Source: Dehalococcoidia bacterium UBA1141
GTDB lineage: Bacteria; Chloroflexota; Dehalococcoidia; Lucifugimonadales; UBA3495
Length of the DNA: 30,346 bases
Assembly: GCA_002311385.1 (NCBI GenBank)
Contig: DCAE01000079.1
Location: 9,129 to 39,474, forward strand
Direction of reading: 5' to 3'
The position numbers and the translations under genes were made by a program. Below are positions 1 through 7,639 of the stretch, one piece after another (the first letter of the stretch is position 1; the number at the start of each line of letters is the position of its first letter). The notes under the pieces were generated by a model. That model saw only the letters and a program-made list of their open reading frames with translations, made no database searches and had not been told where the DNA came from.

Positions 1-569
1 TAGCTGTTTTCTTCGGATGAAATCAGCCTAACGCCATGCTTGCCCAGTCCAGCCTCAAGCAAGGCCATTGCCGGGTCACAGCCAAGAAGGCTGACGGTGG
101 GCGAGGCCAAATCGTCACCATCGAAAGGCTGAACCGATACCCGGTTGTCTTCCGAGGTGCTGGTCAAGCCAAGGGGCAACAACACACCCTCGGCATCGGC
201 CAAAGAGTGCCTGGCCGCCGTCTGACCGATGACCTGCCTTGCCAAAAGCCGGTCGCCCACCCGCCACAACCGGACCCGTTTCGGGGTTGCTGTGCTGCCC
301 GTTGTTGAATCTTCGTCAAGTGATTCTTCCCGAGAGTTGCCGACAAGTTCGGCCCAGGTATATTCCGGTGGCTCGCCCGCAAGGGAGAAAAGTCCGTCCA
401 CCTGATTCCCTAGGGCAAGAGCCAAGCGGAGAGCGACTTCGGTGGAAGGTGAGGATTTGCCAGACTCTATGGCTAGGTAAGCCTGGCGGCTGATGTCGGC
501 CTTCCCGGCCAATGCTTGTTGGGAGAGACCGGCTCTCAGGCGAAATTGCTTCAGGTTATTTTTAAGCAT
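1..569 (-). CDS. XRE-family regulator with periplasmic-binding-like sensor domain (molybdate-responsive type), 3' end off the window
   Basis: Reading the minus strand from ATG at 569 gives 189 open codons that run off the left edge, so the gene is partial. Residues about 6-64 form a Cro/CI-type helix-turn-helix: LKQFRLRAGLSQQALAGKA, then SRQAYLAIESGKSSPSTEVALR. The part after residue 100 (RVGDRLLARQVIGQ... LADAEGVLLPLG... SLLGCDPAMALLEAG) resembles the PBP-like substrate-binding domain fused to HTH domains in proteins usually annotated as molybdate-binding regulators. Family knowledge: these bind an oxyanion or molybdopterin-type ligand and control molybdenum genes. The divergent MerB-like gene and modABC next door support such a role; the exact ligand is inferred. 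The 244-bp divergent intergenic region carries a palindrome 10 bp upstream of the start, a possible autoregulatory operator. Confidence 0.75.
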   Translation of the reverse strand, partial: MLKNNLKQFRLRAGLSQQALAGKADISRQAYLAIESGKSSPSTEVALRLALALGNQVDGLFSLAGEPPEYTWAELVGNSREESLDEDSTTGSTATPKRVRLWRVGDRLLARQVIGQTAARHSLADAEGVLLPLGLTSTSEDNRVSVQPFDGDDLASPTVSLLGCDPAMALLEAGLGKHGVRLISSEENS

Positions 570-578
570 TGTCAGTTT

Positions 579-591
579 GTAGATTTTCTAC
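579..591. promoter_or_regulatory. Candidate operator: perfect inverted repeat GTAGA-TTT-TCTAC
   Basis: Positions 579-583 (GTAGA) and 587-591 (TCTAC) are perfect reverse complements around TTT. The TCTAC half-site recurs at 601-605, 727-731 and 775-779, the last next to the predicted transcription start of the MerB-like gene. The cluster lies in the divergent intergenic region beside a DNA-binding regulator, which suggests its binding sites. The binding itself is inference. Confidence 0.35.
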
Positions 592-738
592 GATATCCAA
601 TCTACAGAAACAGCCTTTGGCGTCCTTCAACCGTCATGCCAGATTCCATGAACACCCAAAGTTGAGATGCTCTGGAAATATCAGCCTGCACCGGAACGAC
701 GACTGCTTTACTGGTACAACAAATAATCTACATTATAC

Positions 739-767
739 TTGTCATTATATCAAGTTTACTTTACAAT
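739..767 (+). promoter_or_regulatory. Sigma-70-like promoter for the MerB-like gene
   Basis: TTGTCA at 739-744 is separated by exactly 17 nt from TACAAT at 762-767; each differs from the -35/-10 consensus by one base. Transcription would start near 774, giving a leader of about 40 nt with a GGGGGAG ribosome-binding site just before the ATG at 814. Confidence 0.5.
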
Positions 768-813
768 TCTTAGGTCTACCCAATACCAGTATGTATTTAT
801 AAGGGGGAGTGAA

Positions 814-1458
814 ATGGCTAATCTGGCAACCCTGGACAAGGCTTACCTGATAACCATGACACAAATCGTGCGGACCGGACAAGCGCCCCATTACACAGAG
901 TTGGCTTCTGAAATGGGTGTTTCAGTTGAAGAAGGGAAATCGATTCTCCACGAGTTGGTTGACGCTAAGATCCCCGCATGGCTCCATCCGGGTACAAATT
1001 ACATCGCGTCGTTCCCGCCCTTCAACAACCAGCCCACCCAATACCGCATCACCGTGGGTGGCGACCAGAAATGGTTTGCCCAATGAGGATTTGAGTCGCT
1101 GGCAGTTTGCTGGCTGTTCCCAGGTCAAACGGTATCGATCAATGCTCCATGCCTGGATTGCGGCGAACCCATGGCCTTGGAGATGAAAGACGGCCAGGTC
1201 CTTTCCGCCGATCCTGCGGGCATCTTTGGCTACACGCCCGAAGCCTTAGGTGGCCCACCCGATGGCCGCCCCCACCGTTGATCGGAGATGAACCTCTTCC
1301 GGTCGGAAGAGCACGCTAGGAACTGGAGTGGATTCAAGCCGGAGTTCGTAGAACTACTGTTGCCATTGGAATATTGGGTGGAAAGGTTCAGCGCGCCCAT
1401 GTTTCGGGAAAGGGGTGCCGCAGATTACATTTCACAACGGGCTGCGGGGAACCTTTAG
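814..1458 (+). CDS. MerB-like (alkylmercury lyase family) protein with two in-frame UGA codons, candidate selenoprotein
   Basis: The ATG at 814 follows an AGGGGGAG site. Read straight through, the frame contains TGA at 1084-1086 (codon 91) and 1279-1281 (codon 156) and ends at TAG 1456-1458, giving 214 residues; E. coli MerB has 212. An N-terminal winged-helix-like part (to about residue 85) precedes the lyase core. By eye, FAQ-X91-GFESLAVCWLFP aligns with the MerB segment around Cys96 (CALDTLIFP), CLDCGEPM (Cys113) with that around Cys117, and R-X156-SEMNLFRSEEHARNW with that around Cys159 (FCCHVHFFAS). Both UGAs therefore fall on catalytic cysteines. The MerB Asp99 position holds Glu94. Each UGA is followed by a SECIS-like hairpin. 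MerB cleaves carbon-mercury bonds, but the substrate here is unknown. The alternative is a pseudogene with two nonsense mutations; conventional calling would give only a 90-residue protein. Confidence 0.72.
1098..1114 (+). promoter_or_regulatory. SECIS-like hairpin after the first UGA of the MerB-like gene
   Basis: GCTGGCA (1098-1104) pairs with TGCTGGC (1108-1114) over seven pairs, two of them G-U wobbles, around the loop GTT (1105-1107). The loop starts 19 nt after the UGA at 1084-1086 and begins with G, as in bacterial SECIS models. It is weaker than the other two hairpins because of the wobbles. Confidence 0.45.
1294..1311 (+). promoter_or_regulatory. SECIS-like hairpin after the second UGA of the MerB-like gene
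   Basis: CTCTTCC (1294-1300) and GGAAGAG (1305-1311) form a perfect 7-bp stem around the loop GGTC (1301-1304). The loop starts 20 nt after the UGA at 1279-1281. Both the spacing and the GGUC loop resemble the E. coli fdhF SECIS, whose apical loop also carries GGUC at nearly the same distance. Confidence 0.65.
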
Positions 1459-1557
1459 GAAAACCAATTTGCCCAGAACTTTCAGCATTAATTCAGTGGC
1501 TATAACCAGAGGCGGAGATTTCGGTGACGGTCCGATGATGCCCAATTTCCCTCCGCT

Positions 1558-2442
1558 ATGAATCCTCGCCTCCAGCAATGGATTAAAGCTTGGACGAGAA
1601 CGCGGTTGGAATGGGCCTGCAGAATTACCATGGGAGCGGTTTTGGTCGCTGCCATTTTGGCCTGTTCCGGCACTGGAGGCAAAGAAACATTGACCGTCTT
1701 CGCCGCCGCCTCCCTCACCCAGGCGTTTACGGAGGTTGGAGACGCTTTTGAGGAACAGCATCCCGAGTATTCCATCAGGTTGGCGTTCGACGGTAGCCAA
1801 CGGCTCCGGGTCCAGTTGGATCACGGAGCAGTGGCCGACCTGTTTGCTTCCGCCGATGAGCGTCAGATGGACTTGGCCAAAGAATCTGGACTGCTTGTCA
1901 GCGAGGCCGTAGCTTTCGCCACCAACAGCCTGGTTGTTGCCGTTTCCAGCAGGGCTGGCGCGCACGTGGATTCCTTGATTGACCTGGCCGGGGACAATGT
2001 CAAATTAGTGTTAGCTCATCCAGAGGCGCCAGCGGGACGTTACGCCTTGGCGGTCATTGATTTGCTGGCCAAATCTCCCGATTTTGGTCCGGGATATTCG
2101 GCCCGGCTGTTGGAAAATGTTGTTTCTCAGGAACCTAACGTTAGGGGCGTGCTGCAAAAGGTGGCCTTGGGGGAAGCAGACGCCGGGTTCGTATACGCTT
2201 CCGACGCATCAACGGCGGAGAACGTTTCAACCCTTCCGTTGCCCGAACAAGCTAACATAGCCGCCATCTATCCGGTTGCCGTGCTTCGCACCGCTGTCAA
2301 TAAAATGGCCGCTGAGGAATTCATCCAGTTTCTAATCTCGCCCCGCAGCCAAAGTATTCTCCAAGACCACGGATTCGGTCCCGTTCCTTCAAAAGCAGGG
2401 TCAAAATCAAGGCGTCTAGCCGGCGCTCATAGGGAGAGTTGA
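1558..2442 (+). CDS. modA: Molybdate ABC transporter, substrate-binding lipoprotein ModA
   Basis: This 294-residue protein captures molybdate (or tungstate) outside the membrane and hands it to ModBC. A hydrophobic segment at residues 25-36 ends in the lipobox LACSG, so it is probably lipid-anchored. The mature part carries the family pattern: LTVFAAASLTQAFTEVGDAFE, then FDGSQRLRVQLDHGAVADLFASAD and VALGEADAGFVYASDA. The ATG at 1558 has no clear ribosome-binding site; an in-frame ATG at 1630 directly before the hydrophobic segment is an alternative. The stop overlaps the start region of modB, indicating one operon with modB and modC. Molybdate rather than tungstate is assumed from the family and not proven. 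Confidence 0.92.
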   Translation: MNPRLQQWIKAWTRTRLEWACRITMGAVLVAAILACSGTGGKETLTVFAAASLTQAFTEVGDAFEEQHPEYSIRLAFDGSQRLRVQLDHGAVADLFASADERQMDLAKESGLLVSEAVAFATNSLVVAVSSRAGAHVDSLIDLAGDNVKLVLAHPEAPAGRYALAVIDLLAKSPDFGPGYSARLLENVVSQEPNVRGVLQKVALGEADAGFVYASDASTAENVSTLPLPEQANIAAIYPVAVLRTAVNKMAAEEFIQFLISPRSQSILQDHGFGPVPSKAGSKSRRLAGAHRES

Positions 2443-2444
2443 TT

Positions 2445-3272
2445 TTGGCCTCGATCACTAGACGCCGAAGTATAGGGCTACCCAATACTGGCGCTGGGAT
2501 GGGCGGCGCAGCCACTCTGTTGTACGTGCTTTTTATTGGATTGCCGGTGGGTGCGTTGCTCTTTAAAGCCGGTCAACAAGAGAGCTTTTTCACCACCCTA
2601 ACGAGCGGTCCGGCCCTAACGGCCATGCGTCTCTCTTTGGTTACCAGCGCCATCAGTATGGTCGTCATAGTGCTGGTCGGCACTCCCTTCGCTTATCTGT
2701 TGGCCCGCAGCAAATCCCCCTTATTGCGACTGATTGACACCTTAGTAGAACTGCCTTTGGTGATGCCGCCGGTGGTAGCAGGGGTTGCCATGTTGATGGC
2801 CTTCGGGCGCCGAGGCGTATTGGGCGCTCCTTTGGAAGACTTTGGTATAACACTGCCGTTCACCACAGCAGCGGTCATCATGGCACAGATATTCGTCGCG
2901 TCCCCATTTTTCGTCAGAGCGGCCAAGTTGGGCTTTCAGTCGGTTGCGAAAGACCACGAGGACATTTCCCGCACTCTGGGCGTCTCTCCTTGGTGTACCT
3001 TCTGGCGAATCACTTTGCCCTTGGCAGCGCCGTCTTTGCTCACCGGCCTAGCGCTCTCTTGGGCGAGGGCGGTGTCGGAGTTCGGGGCCACCATCATGTT
3101 CGCCGGGAATCTGACGGGCAAGACTCAGACGATGCCCTTGGCGATAATGAGCGCAATGGAAACCAGCCTGGACACAGCACTGGTTCTGTCGGTGCTGCTG
3201 GTTCTTGGCTCTTTAACGGTCTTGGCTGCTCTGGGCTACTTTGCCCAGCGGCATTGGCAGGGCGAAGCATGA
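2445..3272 (+). CDS. modB: Molybdate ABC transporter permease ModB
   Basis: This integral membrane permease (about 275 residues) forms the channel for the oxyanion released by ModA. It has an N-terminal hydrophobic segment (TLLYVLFIGLPVGALLF) and several further membrane spans. It carries the ABC permease EAA-like loop near HEDISRTLGVSPWCTFWRITLP, which contacts the ATPase, and ends with FGATIMFAGNLTGKTQTMPLAI, typical of ModB/CysT-type permeases. Two TTG starts are possible, at 2439 and 2445; 2445 is preferred because the GGGAG at 2432-2436 is then 8 nt away rather than 2. The TGA stop overlaps the modC ATG (ATGA), so translation is probably coupled. Confidence 0.9.
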   Translation: MASITRRRSIGLPNTGAGMGGAATLLYVLFIGLPVGALLFKAGQQESFFTTLTSGPALTAMRLSLVTSAISMVVIVLVGTPFAYLLARSKSPLLRLIDTLVELPLVMPPVVAGVAMLMAFGRRGVLGAPLEDFGITLPFTTAAVIMAQIFVASPFFVRAAKLGFQSVAKDHEDISRTLGVSPWCTFWRITLPLAAPSLLTGLALSWARAVSEFGATIMFAGNLTGKTQTMPLAIMSAMETSLDTALVLSVLLVLGSLTVLAALGYFAQRHWQGEA

Positions 3273-4414
3273 GCCGGGGTTGGGTCCATTGCCGCGTTGG
3301 CAGCTTTGGCTTGGAGGCGGAGTGGAGCATCCAGTCCGGGGAGGTGCTTGTGCTATTCGGTCCTTCAGGCGCTGGCAAGACTACAACCCTTCGAGCAATC
3401 GCCGGGTTGCTACAGCCAGAGAGCGGACACATCGAGATTGGTGACCGAGTCGTTTACGACAGCGCCAGCGGTGTGAGCATACCAACCCACCGCAGGCGAG
3501 TCGGGTACCTAACTCAACGGTACAATCTATTTCCTCATCTAAACGTGGCCAAAAACGTGGGCTATGGCCTCCGTGACTGGAGCCCAGCAGCGGCAGCCGA
3601 GCGAGTGCGGGAACTGATTGAGGTACTGCGCCTGGACGGCTTGGAACAAAGGCGGCCGTGGGAATTATCCGGAGGCCAGCAGCAACGGGTAGCCTTGGGC
3701 CGGGCTTTAGCCCCAAAACCCGAGGTCCTACTACTAGATGAACCCTTTGCGTCCTTGGATATGGAGCTTCGCCGGATATTCCGGCGAGAACTCCGTTCTA
3801 CTCTAACCAGCTCTCATGTTCCGGTCATGTTGGTCACCCACGACCGGGAAGAAGCGCTGGCGTTGGCCGACTCGATTCAGGTGATTGACGAGGGCAAACG
3901 GTTAACACAGGGAAACCCTCTGGATGTTCTGGGGCAGCCGGGCCAAGAGCGGGTCGCCAACTTGGTGGGGGTGGAGAATCTTTTCACTCTTGCCATCGAA
4001 AGCCGCAACCCCCGAAACGGCACCATGATCTGCGTGGGCGGCGGACTGAGAATAGAAGTTCCCTTGGACTCGAATCTGCCAAACATGGGTGCAGAAGGCG
4101 GTTCCGAGCCGTCAAGCGATACCAACGACTATGTTACCGTAGGCATCCGAGCATCGGACATAATACTCTCAACGCAGGATATTCAGAGTTCCACGGCTAG
4201 AAATCGGTTGCTTGGTAACGTTACCCATGTGGAACTGGTGCCGCCGGGATACCAAATCACGCTGAATTGCGGGCAAGACCTTCAGTGCCAAATCACGGGA
4301 GCGGCCTTGGAGGAACTGGGTATCCGGCCCGGAATGGATCTTTGGGCTGTGTTCAAAGCGTCGTCCTGCTTCTTGATTCAACCTCCCAGTCAGGCGGAAT
4401 TGGCAAGGCTTTAA
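3269..4414 (+). CDS. modC: Molybdate ABC transporter ATP-binding protein ModC
   Basis: This 381-residue cytoplasmic ATPase energises molybdate import. It has Walker A GPSGAGKTT (residues 31-39), a Q-loop at Gln83, the signature LSGGQQQR (133-140) and Walker B LLLDEP (154-159) followed by FASLD. The C-terminal part (about residues 290-370, with VTVGIRASDIILS and LLGNVTHVELVPPGYQITL) is a TOBE/MOP-like oxyanion-binding domain typical of ModC. The ATG at 3269 overlaps the modB stop by four bases. The same frame is open upstream to 2990, but that part overlaps modB and is not protein-like. It is the last gene of modABC; no clear terminator is visible after it. Confidence 0.93.
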   Translation: MSRGWVHCRVGSFGLEAEWSIQSGEVLVLFGPSGAGKTTTLRAIAGLLQPESGHIEIGDRVVYDSASGVSIPTHRRRVGYLTQRYNLFPHLNVAKNVGYGLRDWSPAAAAERVRELIEVLRLDGLEQRRPWELSGGQQQRVALGRALAPKPEVLLLDEPFASLDMELRRIFRRELRSTLTSSHVPVMLVTHDREEALALADSIQVIDEGKRLTQGNPLDVLGQPGQERVANLVGVENLFTLAIESRNPRNGTMICVGGGLRIEVPLDSNLPNMGAEGGSEPSSDTNDYVTVGIRASDIILSTQDIQSSTARNRLLGNVTHVELVPPGYQITLNCGQDLQCQITGAALEELGIRPGMDLWAVFKASSCFLIQPPSQAELARL

Positions 4415-4443
4415 TTCGCCGATGCTGTTTGACCTAGCCAGGG

Positions 4444-4470
4444 GATTTTGCAAGATTTTGGAGGATTTTG
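4444..4470. repeat. Three GATTTTG heptamers spaced exactly 10 bp
   Basis: GATTTTG occurs at 4444-4450, 4454-4460 and 4464-4470, one DNA helical turn apart, in the 172-bp gap between modC and ubiD. It could be a phased protein-binding site upstream of the menaquinone operon, or low-complexity sequence. No function is established. Confidence 0.5.
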
Positions 4471-4586
4471 ATTGAACCTGCGCCTAAAAACCGGCTACAA
4501 TTACACAGTTCCGAGAATCTCAGTCAAATCAGGCCAACAATTGTTTTGCTTCTCAACACTTTTCTTAAAACAACGGTGTTTGTGAT

Positions 4587-6044
4587 ATGAAATTCACCGA
4601 CCTTCGAGACTTTGTAGCCTTCCTCGAACGCAAGGGAGAGTTACGGCGGATCAAAACCCCCGTCGATAGCGAATTGGAAATCACCGAAATCGCGGACCGG
4701 GTGGTGAAGATGGGCGGGCCAGCCCTCTTGTTCGAGAACGTTACCGGCTACGACATGCCGGTTCTCATAAATATGTTTGGCACCCGACAGCGCATGGCCT
4801 GGGGACTCGGAGTGGATAATCTGGATGATGTGGTGGAGCGAATCGAAGGGCTACTGCAGTTGATGCACGGGCCACCACAAGGGATTATCAACAAACTGCG
4901 CACATTGGGCCAGATTGTTCACCTTGGATCGTTCCAGCCCAAGACTGTAAGCAGCGCTCCATGCCAAGAGATTGTGCTAAACGGCGATGAAGTCGACCTA
5001 TTCCAGTTGCCGGTGCTCAAGTGCTGGCCCATGGACGCCGGCAGATTTATCACATTGCCCTTAGTAATTACACGAGACCCAGAGACCGGCGTGCAGAATT
5101 ACGGTACATACCGGATGCAGGTGTATGACCGCAATACCACAGGGATGCACTGGCAGACTCACAAAGTAGGGACTCGCCATTACCGCATCAGCGGTGAGCG
5201 GGGCGAAGACCGTCTTCCCGTTGCGGTGGCGCTGGGTGCGGACCCGGCCACAATTTGGACCGGATCGGCCCCGCTGCCTCCCGACATGGACGAGATGATT
5301 GTTGCTGGCTTCCTGCGGGAGGACGGTGTTGACTTGGTCAAGGGTAAAACCGTGGATTTGATGATTCCCGCCCAGGCGGAGATAGTTTTGGAAGGATACG
5401 TGGTGCCAGGCGAGGAAAGGGCGGAGGGGCCGTTTGGCGACCACACTGGATATTACTCAATGACCGACCTCTACCCGGTATTCCACGTGACCTGCCTCAC
5501 CCGCCGACGCGATCCCATTTACCCGGCTACAATAGTTGGGCGGCCACCCATGGAAGACTACTGGATGGGAAAGGTGACCGAGCGGCTTTTTCTTCCCGCC
5601 CTCAAGCTGGTTCTACCCGAAATCGTGGACATCAACATGCCAGCCGAAGGGGTGTTCCACAACCTGGTGATCGTGTCCATCAAGAAAGAGTTCCCGGGCC
5701 ACGCTCGCAAGGTTATGAACGGCTTGTGGGGTCTGGGGCTTATGAGCCTGGCAAAGACCATCGTGGTGGTGGACCATTTCGTGGACGTTCAGAATCCGTC
5801 GGAGGTCGTCTGGAGGGTCACCAACAATATAGACCCGGCCCAAGACTTGGTGATTAACCAAGGGCCGATTGACGACTTGGACCATGCGTCACCAACGCCA
5901 AAATTCGGCAGCAAGGTGGGTATAGACGCCACGCAAAAAGGCCCTCTGGAAGGCCGTACGCGAGAGTGGCCGCCGGATATATTGATGGACCCAGAAATCA
6001 AAAGCCTGGTTGATAGCAAATGGAGCGAATACGGGATAGATTAA
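4587..6044 (+). CDS. ubiD: UbiD-family prenylated-FMN-dependent decarboxylase (MqnL-like)
   Basis: This 485-residue UbiD-family decarboxylase removes an aromatic carboxylate using prenylated FMN made by UbiX. The sequence has the family start MKFTDLRDFVAFLERKGELRRI and the core motif PGEERAEGPFGDHTGYYS (from residue 274), which holds the cofactor/metal-binding and catalytic acid residues, plus the basic stretch THKVGTRHYRISGERGEDRLP. The length is normal for UbiD/MqnL. Downstream genes encode UbiA-, UbiX- and UbiE-type enzymes, so the likely substrate is the prenylated 1,4-dihydroxy-6-naphthoate intermediate of futalosine-route menaquinone synthesis. That assignment rests on context, and mqnA-E are not in the window. 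Confidence 0.9.
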   Translation: MKFTDLRDFVAFLERKGELRRIKTPVDSELEITEIADRVVKMGGPALLFENVTGYDMPVLINMFGTRQRMAWGLGVDNLDDVVERIEGLLQLMHGPPQGIINKLRTLGQIVHLGSFQPKTVSSAPCQEIVLNGDEVDLFQLPVLKCWPMDAGRFITLPLVITRDPETGVQNYGTYRMQVYDRNTTGMHWQTHKVGTRHYRISGERGEDRLPVAVALGADPATIWTGSAPLPPDMDEMIVAGFLREDGVDLVKGKTVDLMIPAQAEIVLEGYVVPGEERAEGPFGDHTGYYSMTDLYPVFHVTCLTRRRDPIYPATIVGRPPMEDYWMGKVTERLFLPALKLVLPEIVDINMPAEGVFHNLVIVSIKKEFPGHARKVMNGLWGLGLMSLAKTIVVVDHFVDVQNPSEVVWRVTNNIDPAQDLVINQGPIDDLDHASPTPKFGSKVGIDATQKGPLEGRTREWPPDILMDPEIKSLVDSKWSEYGID

Positions 6045-6088
6045 TGACCCGCCGATTCACACATGGCGATTATTTCAAATAGGACAAA

Positions 6089-6985
6089 ATGGCAAGAACC
6101 GCAGTACATAGCGCCATAGCATTCCCTCGCACCGTGGTGGTCAAGACTCCCATTTACCTGGCGTCCATCAGGATTTGGGAGTCACTCTACGCCGCCCCAT
6201 TCGCCTACATGAGCATGGTGTTGGCAGCAGACGGCTGGCCGGGGTGGAGTACGTTTATTTGGATAACGGTGGCATTATCCGGCGTACGCACGTTGGGTAT
6301 GTCGGCCAACCGTTTGGTCCACGCCAAGGAAGACGCATTGAACCCACGCACAATGAACCGGCACATTCCCCGGGGTTTGCTGAAATCAGGTGAAGTTCTG
6401 GGCATGATGCTGGTGTCAACCGGTGTTTTCTTTTACGCCACTTCCCAGTTGAACGGACTGGCCCTGGCCTTGGCTCCCGTAGCTGCCGCCTACGTAGTCT
6501 TCTACGCATACTCCAAGTATTTCACTTGGGGCTGCCATTTCTTTCTGGGCTGGGCTCTGGCCATCGCCCCGACAGCCGCTTGGATTGGAGTGACGGGACG
6601 GTTGGACCCTGAGCCTGTTCTCCTATCCTTCGCAGTGGCGACTTGGGCTGGAGGATTCGACGTTGTCTACGGATGCGCTGACTACGATTTTGATCAGAAC
6701 TATGCTGTTTATTCCCTACCCAAGAGGTTCGGCATCGGAACCGCACTCCGGGTGACCAAGGTGATGCACTTTTGCTCCGCATTGGCTTTGCTGGGCGTGG
6801 GGCTCTGGTTGGAACTAAGTTTTTACTACTTCATCGGTTGGGCTATCGCCGTGGCGTTGTTAGCCTTCGAGAACACCTTGGTTCAGGCTGATAACCTGTC
6901 CAAACTTCACTCACCGTTCTTCAAATACAACAGCGTCATATCCATGCTGCTGCTTTTATTCACCACTCTGGCGGTGGTCTTATGA
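6089..6985 (+). CDS. ubiA: UbiA-family prenyltransferase (MqnP-like)
   Basis: This 298-residue membrane protein with about eight hydrophobic segments would attach a polyprenyl chain to the aromatic quinone precursor. Motif one appears as NRLVHAKEDALNPRT (from residue 74) and motif two as DVVYGCADYDFDQN, both of which bind Mg-diphosphate in this family. The first motif is normally NxxxDxxxD; here the first Asp is His78, while Asp82 is kept. The phrase ALNPRTMNRHIPRG is typical of the MqnP/4-hydroxybenzoate polyprenyltransferase branch. The ATG at 6089 follows AGGA. It lies 44 bp after ubiD and just before ubiX, consistent with a menaquinone operon. Confidence 0.85.
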   Translation: MARTAVHSAIAFPRTVVVKTPIYLASIRIWESLYAAPFAYMSMVLAADGWPGWSTFIWITVALSGVRTLGMSANRLVHAKEDALNPRTMNRHIPRGLLKSGEVLGMMLVSTGVFFYATSQLNGLALALAPVAAAYVVFYAYSKYFTWGCHFFLGWALAIAPTAAWIGVTGRLDPEPVLLSFAVATWAGGFDVVYGCADYDFDQNYAVYSLPKRFGIGTALRVTKVMHFCSALALLGVGLWLELSFYYFIGWAIAVALLAFENTLVQADNLSKLHSPFFKYNSVISMLLLLFTTLAVVL

Positions 6986-6992
6986 TGCGTTT

Positions 6993-7598
6993 ATGGTAGC
7001 GCGCATGTCGATAATAGTTGGCATAACCGGAGCCAGCGGGTCGGTCTTGGCACTGAACACAGTGGATGAGTTGCTGAGGCGAAACGTAGCAACCGCTGTT
7101 GTGTGCTCAAACAGCGCTCGGCTAGTCTGGCAAGACGAGTTGGGAGCAACTTTCAACGACACATTGGTTGAATGGCAGGAAAACCCCAATTTTAGATTCT
7201 ATTCAGCCAACGACATGCGAGCGCCCATCGCCAGCGGCACCTATCCGGCGAAAGCAATGGTGGTGGTTCCCGCCAGCATGAACACCATAGCCTCGATAGC
7301 CCATGGGATTACCAGCCACTTGGTTCACCGGGCGGCGGATGTTTGCTTGAAAGAAAGGCGGCGCTTGGTTTTGGTGCCCCGGGAGACCCCCCTCAACAGC
7401 AACCACTTGGAGAACATGTTGACATTGAGCCGCATGGGAGCGGTGATTCTTCCCCCCGAACCTGCCTTTTACTTGAAACCTCAGAGCGTGGATGACATAG
7501 TCCGATTCGTGGTCAGCCGAATCATGGTGGCCTTGGACTTGGACGAAGCGTTGCCCGAGGAGTTCCGATACGAGGAGAAGGAAGATGGCCATCTTTAA
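6993..7598 (+). CDS. ubiX: UbiX-family flavin prenyltransferase (MqnM-like)
   Basis: UbiX enzymes attach a dimethylallyl group to FMN, making the prenyl-FMN used by the UbiD decarboxylase encoded upstream. This 201-residue protein begins with the FMN-binding motif GITGASGSVLAL, and contains VVPASMNTIASIAHGI and VPRETPLNSNHLENMLTLSRMGA, which are family signatures. It starts 7 bp after the ubiA stop. ATG at 6993 is used; a second in-frame ATG at 7005 (MSIIVGITGASG) would give a more typical N-terminus, and neither has a clear ribosome-binding site. Confidence 0.92.
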   Translation: MVARMSIIVGITGASGSVLALNTVDELLRRNVATAVVCSNSARLVWQDELGATFNDTLVEWQENPNFRFYSANDMRAPIASGTYPAKAMVVVPASMNTIASIAHGITSHLVHRAADVCLKERRRLVLVPRETPLNSNHLENMLTLSRMGAVILPPEPAFYLKPQSVDDIVRFVVSRIMVALDLDEALPEEFRYEEKEDGHL

Positions 7599-7639
7599 CC
7601 GCTTTAGCCGGTGGCCATGCGCATTGCCAGCCTAATCAT

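Noticed and set aside
739..813. Longer start of the MerB-like gene at 739
   Set aside because: This segment holds the -35/-10 promoter and the ribosome-binding site; the ATG at 814 has the better start context.
814..1086. A separate 90-residue hypothetical gene ending at TGA 1086
   Set aside because: The MerB-like similarity continues in the same frame past the TGA to 1458, so the short gene is better seen as the first part of a read-through protein.
2990..3268. N-terminal extension of modC
   Set aside because: It overlaps modB in another frame and is not protein-like; ATG 3269 with ATGA overlap gives a standard ModC.
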